A stretch of DNA of 5,344 nucleotides from NCBI GenBank assembly GCA_937888935.1, contig CALARO010000233.1, forward strand, positions 1 to 5,344. Reading direction: 5' to 3'. This DNA is from an uncultured Clostridia bacterium (GTDB lineage Bacteria > Bacillota > Clostridia > Christensenellales > Borkfalkiaceae). How positions within the stretch are numbered: the stretch's first letter is position 1; each line of letters starts with the position of its first letter. This document shows, piece by piece, positions 1 through 5,262 of the stretch. A model generated the notes under the pieces. The model made no database searches and was not told the origin of the DNA. It saw only the letters and a program-made list of their open reading frames with translations. Position numbers and translations under genes: made by a program.

Positions 1-1
1 G

Positions 2-211
2 GCGGGGCTGCTTGCGTGTTCGCTGCTCGGCATGCCGGTATCCACCACGCACGCAAAAACCACGGCGATTATGGGCACGGGCGCGGCGAAAAGGAAGCGT
101 TCGGTGAATTTCTCGGTGGCGAAAGAAATGCTTTTAACGTGGGTGCTTACCTTTCCCGGCTGCGGCGCGATCGGCTATCTTGTAACGAAGCTGTTCGTGC
201 GCGTTTTTTAA
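2..211 (+). CDS. pit: PiT-family inorganic phosphate transporter, C-terminal fragment (5' end outside window)
   Basis: Only the last 69 codons are present. The frame enters from the left edge and ends at TAA 209-211. The PiT family consists of integral membrane permeases that import inorganic phosphate (often as metal-phosphate) with H+ or Na+. The diagnostic piece is GMPVSTTHAKTTAIMGTG at about residues 10-27 of the fragment. It matches the conserved PVSTTH signature of the second PiT repeat, where Ser/Thr residues help bind substrate. It is followed by a short basic stretch (AAKRKRSVN) and a final hydrophobic helix (LLTWVLTFPGCGAIGYLVTKLF), as expected for the carboxyl end of a PiT permease. 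The next gene encodes a DUF47 protein, the usual genetic partner of Pit, which supports the call. Family assignment is confident. Exact substrate and coupling ion cannot be judged from this piece. Confidence 0.9.
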   Translation, partial: AGLLACSLLGMPVSTTHAKTTAIMGTGAAKRKRSVNFSVAKEMLLTWVLTFPGCGAIGYLVTKLFVRVF

Positions 212-261
212 CTTGAAGGCATACAATAAAGAAGGACAAAAAATAAGGGGAAACACAAATT

Positions 262-885
262 ATGAAGGGAAAGAAGAAGTTCGATTATTTCGCTTCGCTT
301 GCGCAAATGGCGGAGTACGCGGCGCAGGAAGCGCGCATGTTCCGCGATTTTTCCGAAAATTTCGCTTACGAAAAACTCGAAACGCTGCGGCGGGAATCCC
401 ACGCGATCGAACGCCGCTGTGATACGGAAAAACATGCGTTTACCACGGCTCTGGCGCGGGAATTTCTGCCGCCGATCGAGCGGGAAGATTTATACGATCT
501 TGCGCGCGCGGCAGACGATCTCACCGACGATACCGACGGCGTGGCGGCGTTTTTGTATATGGCGAACGTGAAAACGCTGCGCGCGGATACGCCGCAGTTT
601 GCGAAACTGATGGTGGAAGCGTGCGAAAAGACGACGGAAATGCTGAAAGAATTGAAAAATATCGGCAAGCCGGCGCGGCTTTTAACGCTGATTTCGGAAG
701 TGAACGAAATCGAAGCCTGCGGCGACAAGTTGTACGAAACCGCCGTGCGAACGCTTTCGGAAGAGAGCAAATCCACGCGCGAAGTGATCGAGTGGCGGGA
801 TATCTACGAAAGATTCGAAAAGTGTTTCAACGCGGCGGAAACGCTTGCCGCGGCGGCGGAATCGGCGGCGATTAAAAATTCGTAA
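262..885 (+). CDS. DUF47 / PhoU-like protein, Pit accessory protein
   Basis: This 207-residue, almost wholly helical, soluble protein has the size of DUF47 (PhoU-related) proteins. PhoU-type proteins are helical bundles with repeated acidic E/D-x-x-x-D-like motifs that bind metals. Candidate motifs here are the acidic run EREDLYDLARAADDLTDDTD (residues 73-92), EVNEIEACGD (146-155) and EWRDIYERFE (177-186). No signal peptide or membrane helix is visible. ATG 262 is chosen because AAGGGG (245-250) lies 11 bases upstream. The gene starts 50 bases after the pit stop with no convincing promoter between, so the two are probably co-transcribed. In other bacteria DUF47 proteins encoded next to pit affect Pit-dependent phosphate uptake, so a regulatory or assembly role at the membrane is inferred. 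A strong terminator follows, ending the unit. Confidence 0.88.
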   Translation: MKGKKKFDYFASLAQMAEYAAQEARMFRDFSENFAYEKLETLRRESHAIERRCDTEKHAFTTALAREFLPPIEREDLYDLARAADDLTDDTDGVAAFLYMANVKTLRADTPQFAKLMVEACEKTTEMLKELKNIGKPARLLTLISEVNEIEACGDKLYETAVRTLSEESKSTREVIEWRDIYERFEKCFNAAETLAAAAESAAIKNS

Positions 886-940
886 AATCGTCCGCGCATA
901 TGGGCAAAGGCGCATATTTGCATAAAATACGCGTATAAAT

Positions 941-982
941 CGGGCAAACAGGGAAATTTTTCCTGATTGCCCGCCTTTTTTT
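941..982 (+). terminator. Rho-independent terminator after the pit-DUF47 unit
   Basis: CGGGCAA (941-947) pairs with TTGCCCG (967-973). After one A-A mismatch, CAGG (949-952) pairs with CCTG (962-965), and the A/T-rich loop can add weak pairs. Two C residues follow and then seven T (976-982). Stem, spacing and T-tract are those of an intrinsic terminator. It lies 56 bases after the DUF47 stop and before the LysR promoter, so it separates the two units. Confidence 0.85.
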
Positions 983-1025
983 ATGCCTTTTTCCGCCGAA
1001 AATGCAAAAGCGCGCGCCGCGCCCC

Positions 1026-1054
1026 TTGACAAAACGCGCAAAATGCTGTAAAAT
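1026..1054 (+). promoter_or_regulatory. Sigma-A-type promoter for the LysR-family gene
   Basis: A perfect TTGACA -35 box (1026-1031) is separated by 17 bases from TAAAAT (1049-1054), a five-of-six match to TATAAT. Transcription would start near 1061, giving a leader of about 70 bases before the ATG at 1131. The match is strong, and the position just after a terminator and ahead of a complete gene fits. No start-site data exist to confirm it. Confidence 0.8.
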
Positions 1055-1071
1055 AATAAGTGAAAATACAA

Positions 1072-1097
1072 ATCTTCGGCAACGATCTTCGGCAACG
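1072..1097 (+). repeat. Perfect 13-bp tandem repeat in the LysR gene leader
   Basis: ATCTTCGGCAACG occurs twice without a gap (1072-1084 and 1085-1097), between the promoter and the ribosome binding site. The TTCGGC of the second copy (1088-1093) can form a 6-bp hairpin with GCCGAA (1099-1104, loop of 5). The first copy has the same TTCGGC and could compete for the same partner. This could be a regulator-binding site, a small RNA switch or a slippage duplication. The sequence does not decide between these. Confidence 0.7.
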
Positions 1098-1130
1098 CGC
1101 CGAAAGAACCAAAGAAAAAGGAACGGAAGA

Positions 1131-2057
1131 ATGAATATCGTGTACTTAAAATATGCGGCGGCGGTGGCGAAAGCCGGCTCGCTTTCCAAGGCGGCGGAAG
1201 AGCTTGCCGTGGCGCAGCCGAATTTGTCGCGCGCGATCAAAGAGCTTGAAAAAGAGCTTGACATCACGATTTTCGATCGTAAGCCAAAGGGTATCGTGCT
1301 TACGCCGGACGGCGAGCGGCTGTTAAACCGGGGCAGGCGCATTATCCGCGATATCGAGCAGCTCGAAACGGAATTTAAAGAGCGGGGCGGCGAAAAAACG
1401 GCGTTTTCGCTTTCCGCGCCGCGCGAAGATTATATCTCTGCGGCGTTTTCGCGCTTTTCGCGCACGCTCACCCGCGCGAACCGCTGCGAAGCGTACTACA
1501 AAGAAACCAACGGCTGGCGCACCCTTTCGAACGTTCTCGAAAAAGAGTACAAACTCGGTATTCTGCACTACGCGGCGGGGTACGATAAAGAAGCGAAAGA
1601 AATGCTCGAAAGCAAAAATCTCACCTGCGAGCTGATCGCGGAATTCCGCGCGCTCGTCACTTTTTCCGCTTCTTCGCCGCTCGCGCTGCTCGACGAAGTG
1701 AAGCTCTCCGATCTCGAAAACTACGCCGAAGCCGCCTACGGCGATCCTTACGTGCCTTCCGTTTCGCCGGAAGAAATCAAAAAAGAAGAGCTGCCCGAAG
1801 GCGCGGATCGGCGCATTTTCGTATTCGAGCGCGCCGCGGCTTTAAGACTGCTTGCCGAAAACGAAGAAACGTATATGTGGTCGTCGCCGCTCACGGAAGA
1901 AACGCTTGCGCGCTACGCGCTTAAACAACGCGCCGTGAAAGGCTCGAAAAAGATCTACCGCGACGTGCTTGTATACCCCAAAAATTACGCGCTCACCGCG
2001 CAGGATAAGGCGTTCGTCACCTGCCTTTGCGAAGAAAAACGAAAACTTTTCCGCTGA
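1131..2057 (+). CDS. LysR-type transcriptional regulator, ligand unknown
   Basis: The 308-residue product has the standard length of LysR-type regulators, which bind DNA as dimers or tetramers and respond to a small co-inducer. The N-terminal winged helix-turn-helix is clear: residues 15-45 contain AGSLSKAAEELAVAQPNLSR, followed by IFDR (47-50), the wing with LTPDGERLL (57-65), and the linker helix to about 85. The rest (about 90-305) corresponds to the two-lobed effector domain but shows no ligand-specific feature that I recognise. ATG 1131 is preferred over an in-frame ATG at 1002 because AAGGAA (1118-1123) is correctly placed, the LysR domain starts directly at this Met, and the promoter at 1026-1054 lies downstream of 1002. 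The gene has its own promoter and is not divergent from a target gene, so its regulon is unclear. The downstream kinase and hydrogenase cluster are candidate targets only by proximity. Confidence 0.9.
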   Translation: MNIVYLKYAAAVAKAGSLSKAAEELAVAQPNLSRAIKELEKELDITIFDRKPKGIVLTPDGERLLNRGRRIIRDIEQLETEFKERGGEKTAFSLSAPREDYISAAFSRFSRTLTRANRCEAYYKETNGWRTLSNVLEKEYKLGILHYAAGYDKEAKEMLESKNLTCELIAEFRALVTFSASSPLALLDEVKLSDLENYAEAAYGDPYVPSVSPEEIKKEELPEGADRRIFVFERAAALRLLAENEETYMWSSPLTEETLARYALKQRAVKGSKKIYRDVLVYPKNYALTAQDKAFVTCLCEEKRKLFR

Positions 2058-2068
2058 GATTATACAGA

Positions 2069-2086
2069 TATATCAAAAATGATATA
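2069..2086. repeat. AT-rich inverted repeat between the LysR gene and the kinase promoter
   Basis: TATATCA (2069-2075) and TGATATA (2080-2086) are perfect inverted copies around AAAA. The repeat lies 12 bases after the LysR stop and about 20 bases upstream of the -35 region of the next promoter. No T-tract follows, so it is not a terminator. The position would suit an operator or activator site, possibly for the adjacent LysR protein, but its even symmetry does not give the symmetric T-N11-A box typical of that family. Confidence 0.5.
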
Positions 2087-2106
2087 GAAATATGCGAAAC
2101 GGGTAT

Positions 2107-2135
2107 TTGCTTTTTGAAAAAGTTTGTGATATAAT
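2107..2135 (+). promoter_or_regulatory. Extended -10 promoter for the kinase gene, possibly also the ferredoxin-hydrogenase genes
   Basis: A perfect TATAAT (2130-2135) is preceded by TG one base upstream (2127-2128), which makes an extended -10 element. The best -35 is the weak TTGCTT (2107-2112) at 17-base spacing, and extended -10 promoters tolerate such a box. The start point would be near 2142, about 45 bases before the GTG start. No convincing promoter was found between the kinase gene and the ferredoxins, so this may serve both. Confidence 0.75.
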
Positions 2136-2172
2136 AAAAAAGCGTATAGTAAATCCGCAGAAAATCCGCACG

Positions 2173-2179
2173 AAGGAGG
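2173..2179 (+). promoter_or_regulatory. Ribosome binding site that fixes the GTG start at 2187
   Basis: AAGGAGG is an almost complete complement of the 16S rRNA tail, 7 bases upstream of GTG 2187. There is no competing ATG at this spacing, so it settles the non-ATG start. Confidence 0.85.
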
Positions 2180-2186
2180 CCTGAAA

Positions 2187-2933
2187 GTGAATTTGGACAG
2201 AGTGATTGCCGTCCGCACGCAGAAGACGGTGTATAAAGACGGCGATTCCTGCGTGAAAGTCTTCGGCGCGGACTACTCGGCGGCGGACGTTTTAAGCGAA
2301 GCGTTGTGCCTTGCGCGGGCGGCGGAAGCGGGGCTACGCGTACCGGAAGTGCGCGAAACGATCACGGCGGGCAGAAAGCGGGCGATCGTAACGGAATATA
2401 TCGCGGGGCGGTCGCTTGCGGAAGAGATGAAAAAAAATCCGCGGAAAGAGCGGGAATATCTTGCGCTTCTCGCGCGGTTGCAGCTTGAAATTCACGAAAA
2501 ACGGGGCGACGGCTTGCCCAAGCTTTCCGAAAAAATCGCGCGGGGCATTATCAGGGCGAAAGAGTACGGCGCAAACGACGCCGCGCTTTTCGCGCTTTTG
2601 AAATCGTTGCCCGAAAAGGAAAATTTCTGCCACGGCGATTTCAACCCTTCCAACGTGATTTCGGCGGAAGACGGCGAAGCGGCGCTGCTTGATTTTTCGC
2701 ATGCGGCGGCGGGCGATCCGCTGATCGACGCGGCGGTTACTTATCTGTATTTCGAAATAAAAAACGCGCGCGGCGCGGCGGAAACGTATCTCGAAGCCTA
2801 CGCGAATAAGAGCGGCGAAGAAAGCGTAAAAGCAGAGATTTTAAAGCGGTTGCCGCTTGCGGCGGCGCTACTTGTCGCGAGAGCGAACGAAGAAGAACGG
2901 GCGCGGCTGCTGCCCGTGCTAAAAAGCCTTTAA
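2187..2933 (+). CDS. Aminoglycoside phosphotransferase-fold kinase (APH/choline kinase family), substrate unknown
   Basis: The 248-residue protein has the small-molecule kinase fold of the APH family, which transfers phosphate from ATP to a hydroxyl group. The catalytic loop is CHGDFNPSN (residues 148-156), where D151 would be the catalytic base and N156 a metal ligand. LLDFSHAAAGDPLIDAA (167-183) is the equivalent of the kinase DFG region, with D169 as metal ligand. K24 in SCVKVF is the likely ATP-binding lysine, and VTEYIAGRSL (68-77) fits the hinge between lobes. It starts with GTG after a strong ribosome binding site and has its own promoter. At 248 residues it is slightly shorter than classical APH enzymes and gives no sign of being an antibiotic-resistance determinant. 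Many such chromosomal genes in Firmicutes have unknown substrates. It may be co-transcribed with the ferredoxin-hydrogenase genes 126 bases downstream. Confidence 0.85.
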   Translation: MNLDRVIAVRTQKTVYKDGDSCVKVFGADYSAADVLSEALCLARAAEAGLRVPEVRETITAGRKRAIVTEYIAGRSLAEEMKKNPRKEREYLALLARLQLEIHEKRGDGLPKLSEKIARGIIRAKEYGANDAALFALLKSLPEKENFCHGDFNPSNVISAEDGEAALLDFSHAAAGDPLIDAAVTYLYFEIKNARGAAETYLEAYANKSGEESVKAEILKRLPLAAALLVARANEEERARLLPVLKSL

Positions 2934-2959
2934 AGGTATTTGAAAAACGAAAAATTCCA

Positions 2960-2979
2960 CGTTTTCTGCGGGGAAAACG
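2960..2979 (+). other. Hairpin in the leader before the ferredoxin genes
   Basis: CGTTTTC (2960-2966) and GAAAACG (2973-2979) form a perfect 7-bp stem with a 6-base loop. No T-tract follows on the + strand, so it is not a normal intrinsic terminator for the kinase gene. It may be the first element of the structured leader that continues to 3042, or an mRNA-processing or stability element. Confidence 0.5.
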
Positions 2980-2991
2980 CGGGGTAAAAAA

Positions 2992-3042
2992 GCGGACGAA
3001 AGGGCGCGGAAAACTCGTCCGCGAAAAACAAAAAACGCGCCC
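2992..3042 (+). ncRNA. Candidate H-type pseudoknot in the 5' leader of the ferredoxin-hydrogenase genes
   Basis: Two perfect stems interlock. S1 pairs GCGGACGA (2992-2999) with TCGTCCGC (3015-3022). S2 pairs GGGCGCG (3002-3008), which lies in the S1 loop, with CGCGCCC (3036-3042). The connecting pieces are 2 bases (3000-3001), 6 bases (3009-3014) and a 13-base, almost pure-A strand (3023-3035). The order S1-L1-S2-L2-S1'-A-rich L3-S2' is that of an H-type pseudoknot with a possible minor-groove A strand. The structure ends 5 bases before GGAGG (3048-3052). It resembles no riboswitch class I can name, and the two stems could instead be alternative conformations. Base pairing is seen directly; function is inference, and the local composition is GC-skewed enough that chance pairing must be considered. 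Confidence 0.4.
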
Positions 3043-3059
3043 GGAACGGAGGAAAAAGT

Positions 3060-3302
3060 ATGACGAAATTAACGGTTTGCATCGGCAGTTCGTGCCATTT
3101 GAAAGGATCGCGGCAGGTAGTGGAAACGTTTCAGAGCCTGATTGCGGAACACGGCGCGAAAGAAAAAGTGGAATTGAACGGAACGTTTTGCATGGGCAGA
3201 TGCCGCGAAGGCGTGTGCGTATCTTTAAACGACGAATTTTATTCCGTATCGCCCGAAACGGCGCGTGAATTTTTCGAAACGCAGGTGCTGAAAACGCTGT
3301 GA
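3060..3302 (+). CDS. Thioredoxin-like [2Fe-2S] ferredoxin, first of a tandem pair
   Basis: An 80-residue soluble protein of the NuoE/HydC-like thioredoxin-fold ferredoxin family, which carries one [2Fe-2S] cluster as an electron carrier. The four cluster ligands are clear: C7 and C12 in CIGSSCHLKGS (Cx4C) and C44 and C48 in FCMGRC (Cx3C). This is the spacing of the NuoE C-terminal domain, without the helical N-terminal part of NuoE. A fifth cysteine, C53, follows shortly after. GGAGG (3048-3052) lies 7 bases before ATG 3060. The second copy starts 19 bases downstream, and both precede a hydrogenase-like sensor, so electron exchange with that protein or a related bifurcating hydrogenase is the natural inference. 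The partner has not been shown. Confidence 0.88.
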   Translation: MTKLTVCIGSSCHLKGSRQVVETFQSLIAEHGAKEKVELNGTFCMGRCREGVCVSLNDEFYSVSPETAREFFETQVLKTL

Positions 3303-3321
3303 AACAAGCGAGGTAAGCGGC

Positions 3322-3588
3322 ATGGTGAAAGTACAGATCTGCGTGGGCAGCTCGTGCCATTTAAAAGGCTCGGAACGCGTGGTGGAATTATTGCAAAGTT
3401 ACGCGGCGGAAAATAAGCTCGAAAGCAAATTGCTTTTATCGGGCAGTTTCTGCACGGGCAAATGCAATCGGCAGGGCGTTACGGTGAGCGTGAACGGCGA
3501 AATTTTCACGGGCGTTACCGAAGAGAATTTCAACGCGTTTTTGGAAGAAAAACTGAAGCCCGCGCTGCAAAAATACGGAGGAATTTAA
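3322..3588 (+). CDS. Thioredoxin-like [2Fe-2S] ferredoxin, second of a tandem pair
   Basis: An 88-residue paralogue of the preceding protein. Cluster ligands are at the same positions: C7 and C12 in CVGSSCHLKGS and C44 and C48 in FCTGKC. Without gaps, 26 of the first 48 residues are identical between the two copies, while the C-terminal parts differ more and this one is 8 residues longer. It lacks the extra C53 of the first copy. The ribosome binding site is a modest GAGGT (3310-3314), 7 bases before ATG 3322. The stop is 3 bases from the hydrogenase start, and the GGAGG that serves the hydrogenase (3577-3581) lies within this gene, so translation is probably coupled. It is likely a one-electron carrier for the neighbouring H-cluster protein; its specificity relative to the first copy is unknown. 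Confidence 0.88.
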   Translation: MVKVQICVGSSCHLKGSERVVELLQSYAAENKLESKLLLSGSFCTGKCNRQGVTVSVNGEIFTGVTEENFNAFLEEKLKPALQKYGGI

Positions 3589-3591
3589 ACG

Positions 3592-5262
3592 ATGGATTTT
3601 CTTACGCTGAAAAAGTCCAACTGTAAAAACTGTTATAAATGCATCCGCCATTGCCCCGTGAAATCCATTCGGTTTTCGGGAAATCAGGCGCATATCATCG
3701 GCAACGAGTGCATTCTGTGCGGTCAATGCTTCGTGGTCTGCCCGCAGAACGCGAAAGAGATTTCCAGCGAAACCGAAAAGGTGAAAGTGCTTTTATCTTC
3801 GGGCGAAAAGGTGATCGCTTCGCTTGCGCCGTCGTTTATCGCAAACTACGAAGGCGCGGGCATCGGCGGCTTGCGCACCGCGCTTAAAAAACTCGGCTTT
3901 TACGAAGCGGAAGAAACGGCGATCGGCGCAACCATCGTGAAGACGGAATACGAAAACATGCTGGCGGAAAAAACGCGCGACGTGGTGATTTCTTCCTGCT
4001 GCCACTCGATCAATCTTTTAATACAGAAGTATTTCCCGAAAGAATTGCCCTATCTTGCCAACGTGCTTTCGCCCATGCAGGCGCACGCGAAAGACATCAA
4101 GCGCAGAAACCCCGGCGCGAAAGTGGTTTTTATCGGCCCGTGCGTAGCCAAAAAGGACGAAGCGGCGTACTACGTAGGCATTGTGGACGCGGTGCTTACC
4201 TACGAAGATCTCGCGAAGTGGCTGCAAGCGGAAAATATCGAAATCGTCGCCGAACCGGACGAAACAAAAGAGAGCCGCGCGCGCTTCTTCCCCACCACGG
4301 GCGGCATTTTAAAAACGATGAAGAAAGATCCCGAGTACACCTATCTTTCTCTGGACGGCGTGGAAAACTGCATGGCGGCTCTCCGCGATATCGAAAACGG
4401 CAAAGTGCATAAATGCTTTATCGAGATGTCCGCGTGTATCGGCAGTTGTATCGGCGGCCCTGTGATGGAAAAGTACCACCGCGCGCCCGTGAAAGATTAT
4501 CTCGCCGTGGCGAAGTACGCGGGCGAAAAGGATTTCAAGGTGGAGCAGCCCGCCGAAACCGCGCTTTTAAAAAGCTTCACGGCAATCGAAAGAAAGCTTG
4601 TGCCGCCGGCGGAATACGAGATTAAAGAAATTTTAAAGCGCATGGGCAAAACGCGCCCCGAAGACGAATTGAACTGCGGCTCGTGCGGGTACGATACCTG
4701 CCGCGAAAAGGCGATCGCGATTTTCCACGGCAAGGCGGAAATTTCCATGTGTCTGCCGTATCTCAAAGACAAAGCGGAAAGCTTTTCCGACTGCATGGTG
4801 AACAACACGCCGAACGGCTTGATCGTGCTGAACGAAAATCTCGAAGTGCAGCAGATCAACGCTGCGGCGCGGCGGATTATGAATATCCGTTCCGCTTCCG
4901 ACGTTTTGGGTGAAGGCGTGGTGCGTATTCTCGATACGAATATATTCGATCGGGTGCTGAAATCGAAGCGCAGCGTGCGCAACGAAAGAACGTACCTTGC
5001 CGATTATAATAAGTACGTGGAACAGACGGTGGTATACGATCCCACCTACCACCTGCTCGTGTGCATCATGCGCGACATTACCGACGAAGAAACCGAGCGG
5101 CAGAAGAAAGAGAGCATTTCGCGCCAGACGGTGGAAGTAGCCGATAAAGTGGTGGATAAGCAGATGCGCATCGTACAGGAAATCGCTTCGCTGCTCGGCG
5201 AAACGGCGGCGGAAACGAAAATCGCGCTCACCAAATTGAAGGAGTCGATCAGCGATGAATGA
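3592..5262 (+). CDS. hydS: Putative sensory [FeFe] hydrogenase with PAS domain (HydS-like, group C)
   Basis: A 556-residue multidomain cytoplasmic protein. Order: two [4Fe-4S] ferredoxin motifs (C11, C14, C17, C21 and C40, C43, C46, C50); the H-cluster domain, about 72-325, with L1 SSCCHSI (134-140), L2 GPCVAKKDE (182-190) and L3 EMSACIGSC (278-286), supplying the four cluster cysteines C137, C184, C282 and C286; a further Cys4 Fe-S domain (C362, C365, C370, C387, Cx2CGYx4C type); a PAS domain, about 395-495, beginning with MVNNTPNGLIVLNENLEV; and a long C-terminal helix (about 497-553), probably a signalling coiled coil. The PAS domain and L1-L3 variants mark the putatively sensory group C rather than a bulk H2-producing HydA. 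GGAGG (3577-3581) lies 10 bases before ATG 3592. The tandem ferredoxins upstream and the overlapping phosphatase gene downstream fit an H2/redox-sensing role, which is inferred from family knowledge and not proven. Confidence 0.9.
   Translation: MDFLTLKKSNCKNCYKCIRHCPVKSIRFSGNQAHIIGNECILCGQCFVVCPQNAKEISSETEKVKVLLSSGEKVIASLAPSFIANYEGAGIGGLRTALKKLGFYEAEETAIGATIVKTEYENMLAEKTRDVVISSCCHSINLLIQKYFPKELPYLANVLSPMQAHAKDIKRRNPGAKVVFIGPCVAKKDEAAYYVGIVDAVLTYEDLAKWLQAENIEIVAEPDETKESRARFFPTTGGILKTMKKDPEYTYLSLDGVENCMAALRDIENGKVHKCFIEMSACIGSCIGGPVMEKYHRAPVKDYLAVAKYAGEKDFKVEQPAETALLKSFTAIERKLVPPAEYEIKEILKRMGKTRPEDELNCGSCGYDTCREKAIAIFHGKAEISMCLPYLKDKAESFSDCMVNNTPNGLIVLNENLEVQQINAAARRIMNIRSASDVLGEGVVRILDTNIFDRVLKSKRSVRNERTYLADYNKYVEQTVVYDPTYHLLVCIMRDITDEETERQKKESISRQTVEVADKVVDKQMRIVQEIASLLGETAAETKIALTKLKESISDE
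5239..5244 (+). promoter_or_regulatory. Ribosome binding site inside the hydrogenase gene for the phosphatase gene
   Basis: AAGGAG lies in the last codons of the hydrogenase gene, 10 bases before ATG 5255. Because the two frames overlap, ribosomes finishing the hydrogenase would end at this site, which favours translational coupling. Confidence 0.75.

Noticed and set aside
222..227. TACAAT resembling a -10 box between pit and the DUF47 gene
   Set aside because: The matching -35 position (199-204) reads GCGCGT, so no promoter is supported.
894..948. Short repeats GCGCATAT (894-901, 910-917) and GGGCAAA (902-908, 942-948) before the terminator, suggesting an alternative pairing for its 3' arm
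   Set aside because: The alternative would be only 6 bp against a longer native stem, and there is no downstream gene in the same transcript that it would control.
1002..1130. Upstream in-frame extension of the LysR gene to an ATG at 1002
   Set aside because: The extra 43 residues are basic and unlike any LysR N-terminus, the region contains the promoter, and ATG 1131 has the proper ribosome site and starts exactly at the family N-terminus.
2094..2115. Possible weak terminator after the LysR gene (GC-bulge-AAA with TTTGC, then five T)
   Set aside because: The stem has only five mostly A-T pairs with a bulge and overlaps the -35 region of the next promoter; it is too weak to call.
2187..2933. 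Aminoglycoside resistance gene
   Set aside because: Only the general APH fold motifs are seen; chromosomal members of this fold phosphorylate many metabolites, and nothing in the context points to resistance or transfer.
2737..3360. Long open frame of 207 codons on the minus strand across the kinase end, leader and first ferredoxin
   Set aside because: It overlaps well-supported + strand genes, its product is an Arg/Phe/Ala-rich low-information sequence with no recognisable domain, and no ribosome site or promoter was seen. It is an artefact of GC-biased codon use.
4497..4982. Minus-strand open frame opposite the hydrogenase gene (161 codons)
   Set aside because: It is fully contained in a convincing multidomain gene and has no family features of its own.
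3592..5262. Catalytic, fermentative HydA hydrogenase
   Set aside because: The PAS domain, loss of the L2 and L3 methionines, incomplete proton path and the neighbouring phosphatase point to the putatively sensory group instead.
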